Assembly (NCBI GenBank): GCA_965371445.1
Contig: CBDUYN010000325.1
Span: 1 to 5,190 of the forward strand
From: DASWIG01 sp965371445
GTDB taxonomy: Bacteria > Acidobacteriota > Thermoanaerobaculia > Multivoradales > J023
Reading direction: 5' to 3'
DNA length: 5,190 nt
Below, in pieces: positions 1 through 4,580 of the stretch. Position 1 is the stretch's first letter; the number at the start of each line of letters is the position of its first letter. The notes beneath the pieces were generated by a model, which was not told where the DNA came from, made no database searches, and saw nothing but the letters and a program-made list of their open reading frames with translations. Position numbers and translations under genes: made by a program.

Positions 1-2
1 CG

Positions 3-89
3 CTGGTCGTCTCGGTCTTTGGGCCTGGCGTATACGCCGCGATCAAGCCTCGGGTTGAGGCGGGGGTGGCGATTCCCGTGGAGGTGTGA
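3..89 (+). pseudogene. C-terminal tail of an unrecognised protein, part of the repeat
   Basis: The reading frame open at the left edge encodes a tail containing VSVFGPGVYAAIKP and ends IPVEV-stop at 87-89. The same tail occurs at 2301-2399. At 3573-3600 it occurs only up to FGPGV, where a one-base deletion changes the frame. Codons show a G/C third-position preference consistent with real coding. I do not recognise the family. Whether the gene is intact to the left cannot be seen; the two other copies have different sequence in front, so at least those are fragments or fusions. Confidence 0.45.
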
Positions 90-186
90 GCACGCTGGTC
101 CGGAGCCTGTCACGCAGGGCGTCGCCCACAGCCGAATGCTATAGGAGACTAATGCTGTAAGCTCTTTGTTTTCAGATGTTTAGATG

Positions 187-208
187 CGATGTTCGATGTC
201 GAACATCG
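187..208. repeat. 22-bp perfect palindrome in repeat copy 1
   Basis: Arms CGATGTTCGA and TCGAACATCG flank a central TG. The same 22 bases occur at 2497-2518 and 3766-3787 without change. It resembles a dimeric repressor operator or a recombinase core more than a terminator: the loop would be only two bases and no T-run follows. Confidence 0.9.
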
Positions 209-308
209 GTCGTCTATGCTGACGTGGCTTGACGCCCGCGGGAGAGGCTCCGGAGGCAGGCGTCTGCCACGGCTCGAGGATCGTCTCGCCGAGTCCACTT
301 CTCCTCCT

Positions 309-323
309 CCGGGAGGCTCCCGG
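309..323. other. Short G/C palindrome upstream of the first gene
   Basis: CCGGGAGGCTCCCGG is a short self-complementary stretch in the 105 bases between the end of repeat copy 1 and the ATG at 389. It has no downstream T-run, so it is not a convincing terminator. It could form a small hairpin in the leader of the downstream gene. I see no convincing promoter in 284-388. Confidence 0.3.
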
Positions 324-388
324 CTTTCTGGCGGTGGCTCAATCTGATGGACACTTAGGGTACCGCTCCCCGCGGCTTCTGTGACATC

Positions 389-1021
389 ATGACGCCGATG
401 AGGACTACCCTGACCACGCCACGATCCGTCAGAGCGATCTACGAAGACGGAATCCTGCGACCGCTCGATCCACTCAGCGGTATCGCAGAGCACAGCGAGG
501 TCAGGGTCATCATCAGAGCCCCTGCGCAGTCCATCCCCTCCCTCGCTGAGTGCGTCGGCATCCTGGCGGAGGAAGATACCGAAGAGATGATCCGCGCTGT
601 CGCGCAAGAGCTCGAGCAGGTCGACGTCGAGGGTGCGGACCACCTCGCCGCGGAGCACACGAGCGCATCGGCATCGTTCCTGCGGCTCGTCGCCTGCCTG
701 AGCGATCTCAGGCAGCTGAGGCCGGGGTGGAATACCTACGATGCGGAGCCTCCCAGCACCGTGGCCTTGACGACCGCGCTGTGGGTCTTGAGGAGCCTTC
801 ATTTGGTGGGTTTCCTCCCCGACAAGATCCTGCCTCTGGCAGACGGCGGAGTAGCTCTGGTCTTCAACAGAGGCTCACTCTACGCAAATGTCGAATGCTT
901 CAATGACGGGGAGGTCGCAGCAGGAATCTCAAACCGGTCGGACTACCACGATGCTTGGGGGGTGGACCTCGGTGCCGTAGAAGACTCGATCCATCGAATC
1001 AACGCTTTCTTGAATGCCTGA
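389..1021 (+). CDS. AF2212-like antitoxin domain fused to an uncharacterised domain
   Basis: This 210-residue protein has two parts. Residues about 13-80 read SVRAIYEDGILRPLDPL, then an EVRVII strand, then an acidic helix ending AQELEQVD. This is the pattern of AF2212-like antitoxins (UPF0165/DUF104 type, usually 60-80 residues), which normally stop at that point and are followed by a VapC PIN toxin. Here the frame continues through a serine/alanine-rich linker (about 85-96) into residues 97-210, which contain a GWNTYDAEPP motif, ADGGVALVF and an NVECFNDGE strand. That second part resembles uncharacterised bacterial small proteins of no known function. No PIN toxin gene follows. ATG 389 is the first in-frame start after a stop at 356-358; ATG 398 is an alternative, and neither has a good ribosome binding site. 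The next gene overlaps its end by 8 bases. The antitoxin match is recalled from family patterns; the function of the whole protein is unknown. Confidence 0.8.
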   Translation: MTPMRTTLTTPRSVRAIYEDGILRPLDPLSGIAEHSEVRVIIRAPAQSIPSLAECVGILAEEDTEEMIRAVAQELEQVDVEGADHLAAEHTSASASFLRLVACLSDLRQLRPGWNTYDAEPPSTVALTTALWVLRSLHLVGFLPDKILPLADGGVALVFNRGSLYANVECFNDGEVAAGISNRSDYHDAWGVDLGAVEDSIHRINAFLNA

Positions 1022-1460
1022 GCTACCGGAACGGCTTCTGTCAAAAGGCCGACCGGTCGATCCCGTCTTCGATCCGGAGGAGTATCTCTATCGACGCCTG
1101 CGGGCTTTGGACATCGACCCGGATGGTCGAATCGAACCCACCTCATTGGAATCTCCGGACTTCTCGGTCAACAGAAGTAAGTACTGCGAACCTGAAGACG
1201 TCATCTTGCCGCATCCGAGCTGCGGAATCGCCTCCTTCACGGTTGTGGATATCCCCGAATCATTTCGTTCCGTAGAAAACATCGAATATCGATTCTCCAT
1301 CGAGCACGATCCGCTGGAAGATAACTACGCTCATTCTGAAATCCGATCCTATAAGGACGGGCAGAGGCTTGCGCCGAAGAAGCCGCCGAAGTCTATCAGG
1401 ACGAGATTTCGCCTTGCCCTGGCTTCCAGGATGGATATCCTCAGAAGTCCCAGACCCTGA
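1014..1460 (+). CDS. Uncharacterised protein, DPEEYLYRR / NYAHSEI type
   Basis: This 148-residue protein has conserved-looking blocks: DPEEYLYRRL at 20-29, a DGRIEPTSL stretch near 37-45, SVNRSKY-EPEDVI at 51-64, a strand-rich middle (about 70-98), and HDPLEDNYAHSEIRSYKDG at 98-116. The tail is basic (KKPPKSIRTRFR). I associate these blocks with a widespread family of short proteins of unknown function, with no known catalytic motif. The start codon ATG 1014 lies inside the end of the upstream gene (8-base overlap), with no clear Shine-Dalgarno sequence, suggesting translational coupling with the antitoxin-fusion protein. Its GC content is lower than its surroundings (28 of 60 bases in 1261-1320). 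It ends nine bases before the decayed remnant of the convergent AAA gene. It looks intact. Confidence 0.75.
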   Translation: MPELPERLLSKGRPVDPVFDPEEYLYRRLRALDIDPDGRIEPTSLESPDFSVNRSKYCEPEDVILPHPSCGIASFTVVDIPESFRSVENIEYRFSIEHDPLEDNYAHSEIRSYKDGQRLAPKKPPKSIRTRFRLALASRMDILRSPRP

Positions 1461-1468
1461 CTTCCTTT

Positions 1469-2116
1469 GGGTAGGCCATCAACCGGCCTTACCTCGCTCC
1501 GTCCCAGAAGGGGACGAAGGTTCATCGCTGCCACGATCAAGGACGACGGCTCATCAAAGAGTATAGACGCCGCGCGTCGATTGGATCGCGTCAAAGACGA
1601 GCCGCAGCTTGGCGGCGGTCTCTCCCATGAACTTGGTGATCAGACCGTCCAGGAGAATGGTGAAGAGTGGCAGTTTGAGCTCGCCGGCAAGAACTCCGCC
1701 CGTCATCGTCTTGCCGGAGCCCGGGGCGCCGACGAGCAGGAGCTTGCTGCGCGGGGCCAGACCGTGGGACTGCAACTTGGCTCGCTGGTGCTGCTCACGC
1801 AGTGCGCGAGACAGGCGGCGACCGATCTCTTCGGGCAGGATCATGTCGACGAGACGTGCAGTCGGGTACGCCACGGCCATGAGGCCGGCAAGCTCGCCGC
1901 GAGGCGTGGCCAACGGCACCGGCGCCGGCCCGACCGCACGACAGCTGAACGCTTGGCCCGTGCACTGTCGACGAGCTTTCGGAGGTCTTGGGCCAGCTTG
2001 CCATGCCCCTGACGCGCTTCATGAGCAGCCAACTGCAAGGCGACGGTGTAGAACCGATCCTCGTCGTCCTCGCCGTAGCTCTTCAGAAGCGCCTTCAATT
2101 GGCTTGCCGTTGCCAT
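1469..2116 (-). pseudogene. Broken AAA+ ATPase (IetA-like, protease-associated type)
   Basis: Starting at ATG 2116 the first frame encodes MATASQLKALLKSYGEDDED and a conserved-looking helix with AAHEARQGHGKLAQDLRKL. Near 1930-1937 one base is missing and coding moves to a second frame beginning near VPLATPRGELAGL. That frame continues through LLLVGAPGSGKT (Walker A, 1707-1730) and DGLITKFMGETAAKLRLVFD to RGVY. One extra base at about 1562 then creates a stop. The third frame resumes with LFDE (Walker B), jumps straight to SLIVAAMN (sensor-1 region), and degenerates after about 1469. Family members have some 25 residues between FDE and the sensor, so a deletion is inferred, and the C-terminal lid is gone. 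I recall this N-terminal domain from AAA ATPases encoded next to S8 (subtilisin-like) peptidases, as in IetAS. No peptidase gene remains here. Two frameshifts plus a deletion make it non-functional unless the sequence contains errors. Confidence 0.9.
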
Positions 2117-2125
2117 CTCACGTCT

Positions 2126-2134
2126 TCTCCTCCT
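2126..2134 (-). promoter_or_regulatory. Shine-Dalgarno for the AAA pseudogene
   Basis: On the minus strand AGGAGGAGA lies 9 bases before ATG 2116. This supports that start and indicates the gene was once expressed. Confidence 0.65.
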
Positions 2135-2135
2135 G

Positions 2136-2399
2136 TGCGAGCTTATAGCACTTCTCGATTCGAGAACCGTCGACTTCCTGGTAGCGAGCCACGTCGCTGC
2201 CGGCATCCAGGCTCGAAGTCGCGGTACGGTCCAGAGCGACCGGCGGCGCGGCAAGATTTCCGCGATCGACGGGGACAAACTCATCGGCGTCGTTCCGGAG
2301 ATGAGCTTCTCGCTGGTCGTCTCGGTCTTTGGGCCTGGCGTATACGCCGCGATCAAGCCTCGGGTTGAGGCGGGGGTGGCGATTCCCGTGGAGGTGTGA
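2136..2399 (+). pseudogene. C-terminal coding fragment of unrecognised protein entering repeat copy 2
   Basis: A plus-strand frame runs through GKISAIDGDKLIGVVPEMSF and continues without a break into the repeat-encoded tail, ending IPVEV-stop at 2397-2399. Codon third positions are mostly G or C, and the alternating hydrophobic pattern suggests beta strands. The 5' boundary is unclear, because the frame stays open into the antisense of the AAA gene; the true homologous part may begin only near 2240. No start codon or ribosome binding site supports a complete gene. I do not recognise the family; a remnant of a longer gene, or of a duplicated gene 3' end, is most likely. Confidence 0.35.
2142..2166 (-). 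promoter_or_regulatory. Possible -10 box with adjoining 15-bp operator-like palindrome
   Basis: On the minus strand TATAAG (2147-2142) matches a -10 hexamer at five of six positions and sits 25 bases upstream of ATG 2116. Directly upstream is a perfect odd-centre palindrome, TTCTCGATTCGAGAA on the plus strand (2152-2166). It would fall between the -10 and -35 boxes, a common place for a repressor site. I see no good -35 box at 17 bases. The promoter call is inference; the palindrome is directly visible. Confidence 0.35.
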
Positions 2400-2593
2400 G
2401 CACGCTGGTCCGGAGCCTGTCACGCAGGGCGTCGCCCACAGCCGAATGCTATAGGAGACTAATGCTGTAAGCTCTTTGTTTTCAGATGTTTAGATGCGAT
2501 GTTCGATGTCGAACATCGGTCGTCTATGCTGACGTGGCTTGACACCCGTGGGAGAGGCTCCGGAGGCAGGCGTCGGCCACGGCTCGAGGATCG
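2297..2593 (+). repeat. Interspersed repeat, copy 2 (longest visible)
   Basis: Positions 2311-2593 match copy 1 with three mismatches. The first 14 bases (2297-2310, GGAGATGAGCTTCT) match copy 3 at 3569-3582. To the right, the last 13 bases plus the 17 bases following (2581-2610) match 4581-4610. So this copy carries both the left boundary (shared with copy 3) and an extended right tail. Confidence 0.95.
2497..2518. repeat. 22-bp perfect palindrome in repeat copy 2
   Basis: Identical to 187-208: arms CGATGTTCGA and TCGAACATCG around TG. Confidence 0.9.
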
Positions 2594-2610
2594 GCTTCCG
2601 GCGCGTGACG
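2581..2610 (+). repeat. 30-bp tail repeat, copy A
   Basis: Thirty bases beginning GGCTCGAGGATCGG and ending GCGCGTGACG recur at 4581-4610 with one mismatch (2588 G, 4588 A). The first 13 bases are also in repeat copy 1 (271-283), which diverges afterwards. Confidence 0.85.
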
Positions 2611-2788
2611 AGCCGGATTCAGTAATCCGGAGGGCGGCATCAGCCTCAGGCATCCGGCGGAGTCGCCAAAGCGTCCTATCGGAGATGGCGATCCCGTAGA
2701 GGTGGGAGAGCTGGCGCCGCGCTAAGGCGCTGGCGTCCGCAAGGCGGCCAAGATGGCCGGAGAAGGCATCTTCGAGCGGGCTGTACGA
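2594..2788. other. Degenerate gap downstream of pemK-type gene
   Basis: No convincing gene is seen. The stretch holds a 7-bp-arm hairpin CCGGATT-CAGT-AATCCGG at 2613-2630 and a smaller CGGCC/GGCCG hairpin at 2745-2759, neither with a T-run. Positions 2642-2708 contain broken similarity to the repeat's coding tail: AGCCTCAGG and GGCGGAGT blocks, then GATGGCGATCCCGTAGAGG at 2684-2702. This may be a fourth, eroded repeat copy. Confidence 0.4.
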
Positions 2789-3133
2789 TCACAGACCCAG
2801 GCAGTATCGGACCGTCTTTTCGATCCGCTTGAGGACAGCAGCCTCCACCCGTCCTGCGGGACCGTCCGGGAACCTGCGCGGATCCAGGGAGCGGATCTGG
2901 AAGCCCAAGAAGACCGTCTCGATGGACAAACCGGTTTCCTTCGGTGATAACCGGACGTTGGTCGGATAATCCCGAGACAGGTTGGCCCCCTTCGTCCCCA
3001 CGACGACCGTCACGACCAGGGGCAACTTGTTGATGGCATCGATCGACAAGACAAGGACGGGCCGACGACCGGCCTGTTCTCGACCCTTTGTAGGATCAAG
3101 CTCAACGAAATAAATCTCGCCACGATGAACCAT
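2789..3133 (-). CDS. PemK/MazF-family toxin (type II toxin-antitoxin)
   Basis: This 114-residue protein is full length for the PemK/MazF family of cytoplasmic mRNA endoribonucleases. The N-terminus MVHRGEIYFVELDPTKG and the GREQAGRRPVLVLS block (residues 17-30) are the family signature. A central VVTVVVGTKG strand (40-49) follows. Then come the conserved T-VFLGFQIRSLDPRRF region (72-87), with the usual Gln before the IRSLD segment, and a C-terminal helix ending TVRYCLGL. ATG 3133 is preferred; a TTG at 3145 would add four residues and overlap the antitoxin stop. With ATG the gap to the upstream antitoxin gene is 8 bases, so the two are almost certainly co-transcribed. The gene looks intact. 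The target sequence of the RNase cannot be read from the protein. Confidence 0.92.
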   Translation of the reverse strand: MVHRGEIYFVELDPTKGREQAGRRPVLVLSIDAINKLPLVVTVVVGTKGANLSRDYPTNVRLSPKETGLSIETVFLGFQIRSLDPRRFPDGPAGRVEAAVLKRIEKTVRYCLGL

Positions 3134-3141
3134 GGGACGGC

Positions 3142-3369
3142 TCAACCCAGGCCATCGGTCTCTGCCACAGCGAACTCCTGGGCGATGGCCCGATTCTCGG
3201 CCATGATCTCCGGATCGGCGGCCATCGAGGCCAGAAGGCTCTCGTCTGCATCCGCGACTTCGTCGAGTGGCTCCAGCGAGACTCGAACTCGCTGGCCGTC
3301 GAGACGTGGGACCAACTCGTCCAGGGTGAGGACGTTTCCTTGGAGCACGCCGATCATCGAGGTGGCCAT
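3142..3369 (-). CDS. Antitoxin partner of the PemK-type toxin
   Basis: This 75-residue acidic protein lies directly upstream of the PemK-type toxin. Residues 5-33 (GVLQGNVLTLDELV, then GQRVRVSLEPL) form a short strand-rich part. Residues 41-65 are an acidic helix. The tail ends AENRAIAQEFAVAETDGLG, which resembles the toxin-binding C-terminus I recall from antitoxins next to PemK/MazF genes in environmental bacteria. No AbrB or ribbon-helix-helix motif is obvious, so how it binds DNA is unclear. ATG 3369 is chosen over upstream in-frame starts because AAGGAGGA lies 4 bases before it. Its expected role is to bind and neutralise the toxin and possibly to repress the operon. The assignment rests mainly on position and the C-terminal pattern. 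Confidence 0.85.
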   Translation of the reverse strand: MATSMIGVLQGNVLTLDELVPRLDGQRVRVSLEPLDEVADADESLLASMAADPEIMAENRAIAQEFAVAETDGLG

Positions 3370-3373
3370 GAGA

Positions 3374-3387
3374 TCCTCCTTACGTAA
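3374..3387 (-). promoter_or_regulatory. Strong Shine-Dalgarno and TTACGTAA palindrome before the antitoxin gene
   Basis: On the minus strand AAGGAGGA (3381-3374) lies 4 bases before ATG 3369 and fixes the start. It overlaps an 8-bp palindrome TTACGTAA (3380-3387). Farther upstream a TATCCT sequence occurs, but no matching -35 box is convincing. Confidence 0.7.
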
Positions 3388-3441
3388 AAGCCGACGGGAC
3401 CCGCGTGGCACCGCCGCTCGATCAGGATACCACGAACGCAC

Positions 3442-3568
3442 TCGATCGGCCTTCAGGCGCTGGCTCGGACCTCGGCACCGGTCTTCAGGCGCGCCAGGAG
3501 GGCCGCTTCCTGCCCGCCGTCGTTCCGGTGCTCGGCTGGTGGGATCAGCGTCGAGGTCTCAAGAGCCA
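3442..3568. other. Upstream region of the pemK-type operon, no gene seen
   Basis: This stretch lies between the antitoxin gene and repeat copy 3. It must hold the operon promoter, but I cannot place the boxes. A plus-strand frame (RFLPAVVPVLGWWDQRRG, then KSQEMSFS) runs into the repeat in the same phase as the repeat's coding tail. It could be a remnant of a different gene joined to the repeat, but evidence is weak. Confidence 0.3.
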
Positions 3569-3789
3569 GGAGATGAGCTTCTCGCTGGTCGTCTCGGTCT
3601 TTGGGCCTGGCGTAACGCCGCGATCAAGCCTCGGGTTGAGGCGGGGGTGGCGATTCCCGTGGAGGTGTGAGCACGCTGGTCCGGACTTGTCACGCAGGAC
3701 GTCGCCACAGACGAATGCTATAGGAGACTAATACTGTAAGCTATTTGTTTCCAGATGTTTAGATGCGATGTTCGATGTCGAACATCGGT
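3569..3789 (+). repeat. Interspersed repeat, copy 3 (diverged, right-truncated)
   Basis: Aligned with copies 1 and 2, this copy has several single-base deletions and substitutions between 3583 and 3752. One lost T in the GTATAC stretch shifts the frame of the coding tail. The last 38 bases, 3752-3789, are identical in all three copies and include the palindrome. Similarity stops right after the palindrome, whereas copies 1 and 2 continue about 75 bases farther. Confidence 0.92.
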
Positions 3790-3914
3790 TCACAGAGCCG
3801 CGCCCCGAACGTGGCCACGACGTTCCTGATACCGGTCGCCCAGAGCTTGGCGACGTCGAAGCAGCCTTCGACGATGATGACGTGCCCGTGCTGCTCTGCT
3901 TCGACAGTGCCACC
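3762..3914 (-). pseudogene. TOPRIM-domain fragment (DnaG-type primase-like)
   Basis: Read on the minus strand, this frame gives EAEQHGHVIIVEG-CFDVAKLWATGIRNVVATFGARL. This matches the first TOPRIM motif of DnaG-type primases and related phage or plasmid primases: hydrophobic strand, VEG with the metal-binding Glu, FDV, then a helix and GI-NVVA--G. Only about 35 residues of the domain are left; the second motif (DxD) and everything after FGARL are missing. The frame passes straight into repeat copy 3 (CEPMFDIEHRI, then the stop at 3759-3761), so the repeat marks the break. On the 5' side, homology starts just inside the 28-bp direct repeat at 3901-3928. There is no start codon with a ribosome binding site. 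It is a remnant of a mobile-element or phage primase, not a working gene. Confidence 0.7.
3766..3787. repeat. 22-bp perfect palindrome in repeat copy 3
   Basis: Identical to 187-208 and 2497-2518, although the rest of this copy has diverged. Confidence 0.9.
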
Positions 3915-3928
3915 CACTTCGGCAGAGG
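3901..3928. repeat. 28-bp direct repeat, copy A
   Basis: These 28 bases (TCGACAGTGCCACCC to GGCAGAGG) recur exactly at 4133-4160, 232 bases away in the same orientation. On the minus strand both copies encode SAEVGGTV in the frame of the remnant that follows (the TOPRIM scrap here, the GTVDEQIRERHPELL scrap at the other). Confidence 0.95.
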
Positions 3929-4030
3929 AGGCGCCGGATCGCCCGGCGGGTGGGCTACGTCACCGTCCTCGGCCGGGGTCTCGTCCTGCTCGGGTGCCGT
4001 CGCCTCGGTCTCGAGCTCGGCCGGGTCCAT
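3929..4030 (-). other. Possible acidic coding scrap
   Basis: From ATG 4030 a minus-strand frame encodes 34 acidic, proline-rich residues (MDPAELETEATAPEQDE, then DGDVAHPPGDPAP) up to the 28-bp repeat. It is in a different frame from the TOPRIM fragment. The acidic composition may be real or a by-product of GC-rich sequence. No family recognised. Confidence 0.2.
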
Positions 4031-4071
4031 GGGCGACGAGGTGGAGAGGTCGCAGCCTCGACGTTGAGCGG

Positions 4072-4149
4072 TTAATCGGCGTCTTGGAAGACGTCGTCCA
4101 AGAGCTCCGGATGCCTCTCGCGAATCTGCTCGTCGACAGTGCCACCCAC
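4072..4149 (-). other. Possible small coding remnant after the 28-bp repeat
   Basis: A minus-strand frame reads GGTVDEQIRERHPELLDDVF and ends QDAD-stop at 4074-4072. A GTG at 4149 would give a 25-residue peptide, with no ribosome binding site. The amphipathic, charged helix pattern is gene-like, and it is in phase with SAEVGGTV of the 28-bp repeat. Probably a truncated gene end; family not recognised. Confidence 0.25.
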
Positions 4150-4160
4150 TTCGGCAGAGG
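4133..4160. repeat. 28-bp direct repeat, copy B
   Basis: Exact copy of 3901-3928. It sits at the junction between the minus-strand remnant 4072-4149 and the plus-strand GC-rich fragment starting at 4161. Confidence 0.95.
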
Positions 4161-4538
4161 CTGCTCGCGGAGAGCGCGCGTCTGGAGGGGGAGGATGCGG
4201 AGCGCAGCGCGGAGCTCAGCCGGCTCGCGTTGCACGGTCTCGAAGCCTGTCGGCGGCGCCAGCTGCCGGGGCTCCGGGAGCGCAAGGTCCTGGCGCTCGC
4301 CCGGCGGGCCCGGACGGCGAATGCCGCGGGCAAGTTCGCCGAGGCCGAGGAGGCCCTGGCGCTTCTGGAGCTGACCGATGCGGCCGTCGTGGACGGGCTC
4401 GAGGCGTCCGTTCGCGTGGAGTTTCTGGAAGTCCGGGCGCTCTCCCGTAGGCTGGCCCTGGAAAAGGCGGTCGACGAAGCGGAGCAAGCCGGCCGGCTCC
4501 TGGGCGGCGAGGCGCCACCCGAGGCCGACGCCGGATAG
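4161..4538 (+). pseudogene. TPR-like helical fragment, 5'-truncated
   Basis: This plus-strand frame of 125 codons begins right after the 28-bp repeat and ends at a TAG at 4536-4538. It encodes paired helices rich in Ala, Leu, Glu and Arg: ESARLEGEDAERSAELSRLA, then RKVLALARRARTANAAGKFAEA with the Ala-x-x-x-Gly-x-phi-x-x-Ala spacing typical of tetratricopeptide repeats, then RALSRRLALEKAVDEAEQA. No ATG occurs in frame; the earliest plausible starts are rare codons such as TTG 4230, without a ribosome binding site. Base composition is about 70% GC, higher than the neighbouring toxin-antitoxin genes. It most likely is a middle piece of a larger TPR protein, such as those fused to regulators in environmental bacteria, cut at the repeat. 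It could also be a C-terminal remnant, since the last residues (GEAPPEADAG) look like a disordered tail. Confidence 0.55.
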
Positions 4539-4580
4539 ACGCCGGAGCTCCAGCAAGCCCTTGGAAGAGCAGATCCAAGC

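Larger units (their letters stand above)
1..283 (+). repeat. Interspersed repeat, copy 1 (left end cut by window)
   Basis: This stretch matches 2311-2593 over 283 bases with only three mismatches (at 234, 239 and 265) and no gaps. A shorter, more diverged copy lies at 3583-3789. All three copies are in the same orientation. The repeat contains, in order, the last codons of a small reading frame (stop at 87-89), an imperfect pair of AATGCT-type direct repeats at 135 and 151, a GATG-rich stretch, and a 22-bp palindrome at 187-208. Copies 2 and 3 share 14 more bases on the left, so copy 1 probably continues outside the window. No transposase or clear terminal inverted repeats are visible. Confidence 0.95.

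Noticed and set aside
143..159. Minimal start-stop leader ORF (AGGAG, then ATG-CTG-TAA) in the repeat
   Set aside because: The ATG is changed to ATA in copy 3 and nothing downstream would be regulated in a consistent way.
187..208. LexA/SOS box
   Set aside because: The known Gram-positive-type box has GAAC-N4-GTTC; here the half-sites are in the opposite order (GTTC then GAAC) and no SOS gene is adjacent.
149..802. Long minus-strand frame opposite the fusion gene
   Set aside because: Its low-complexity Arg/Pro/Gly-rich translation has no family pattern; the plus strand encodes a recognisable antitoxin domain.
1467..2148. Plus-strand frames across the AAA region
   Set aside because: They are antisense to recognisable Walker A and conserved AAA sequence on the minus strand.
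2613..2630. Terminator for the PemK operon
   Set aside because: The hairpin arms are only 7 bp, no T-run follows in either direction, and it lies about 160 bases beyond the toxin stop.
2499..2699. Small gene starting MFDVEHR at the palindrome (also in copies 1 and 3)
   Set aside because: The ATG is part of the palindrome. After the shared stretch the three frames diverge completely, and the mismatches between copies 1 and 2 are not biased to synonymous sites. No ribosome binding site.
187..3787. CRISPR array
   Set aside because: The three repeat copies are 200-300 bases long and spaced by more than 1 kb with genes between; there are no short regular spacers.
1..3789. Integron cassette array with attC sites at the repeats
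   Set aside because: The modules lie in mixed orientation, no integrase is visible, and I could not find paired RYYYAAC / GTTRRRY core sites in the repeats.
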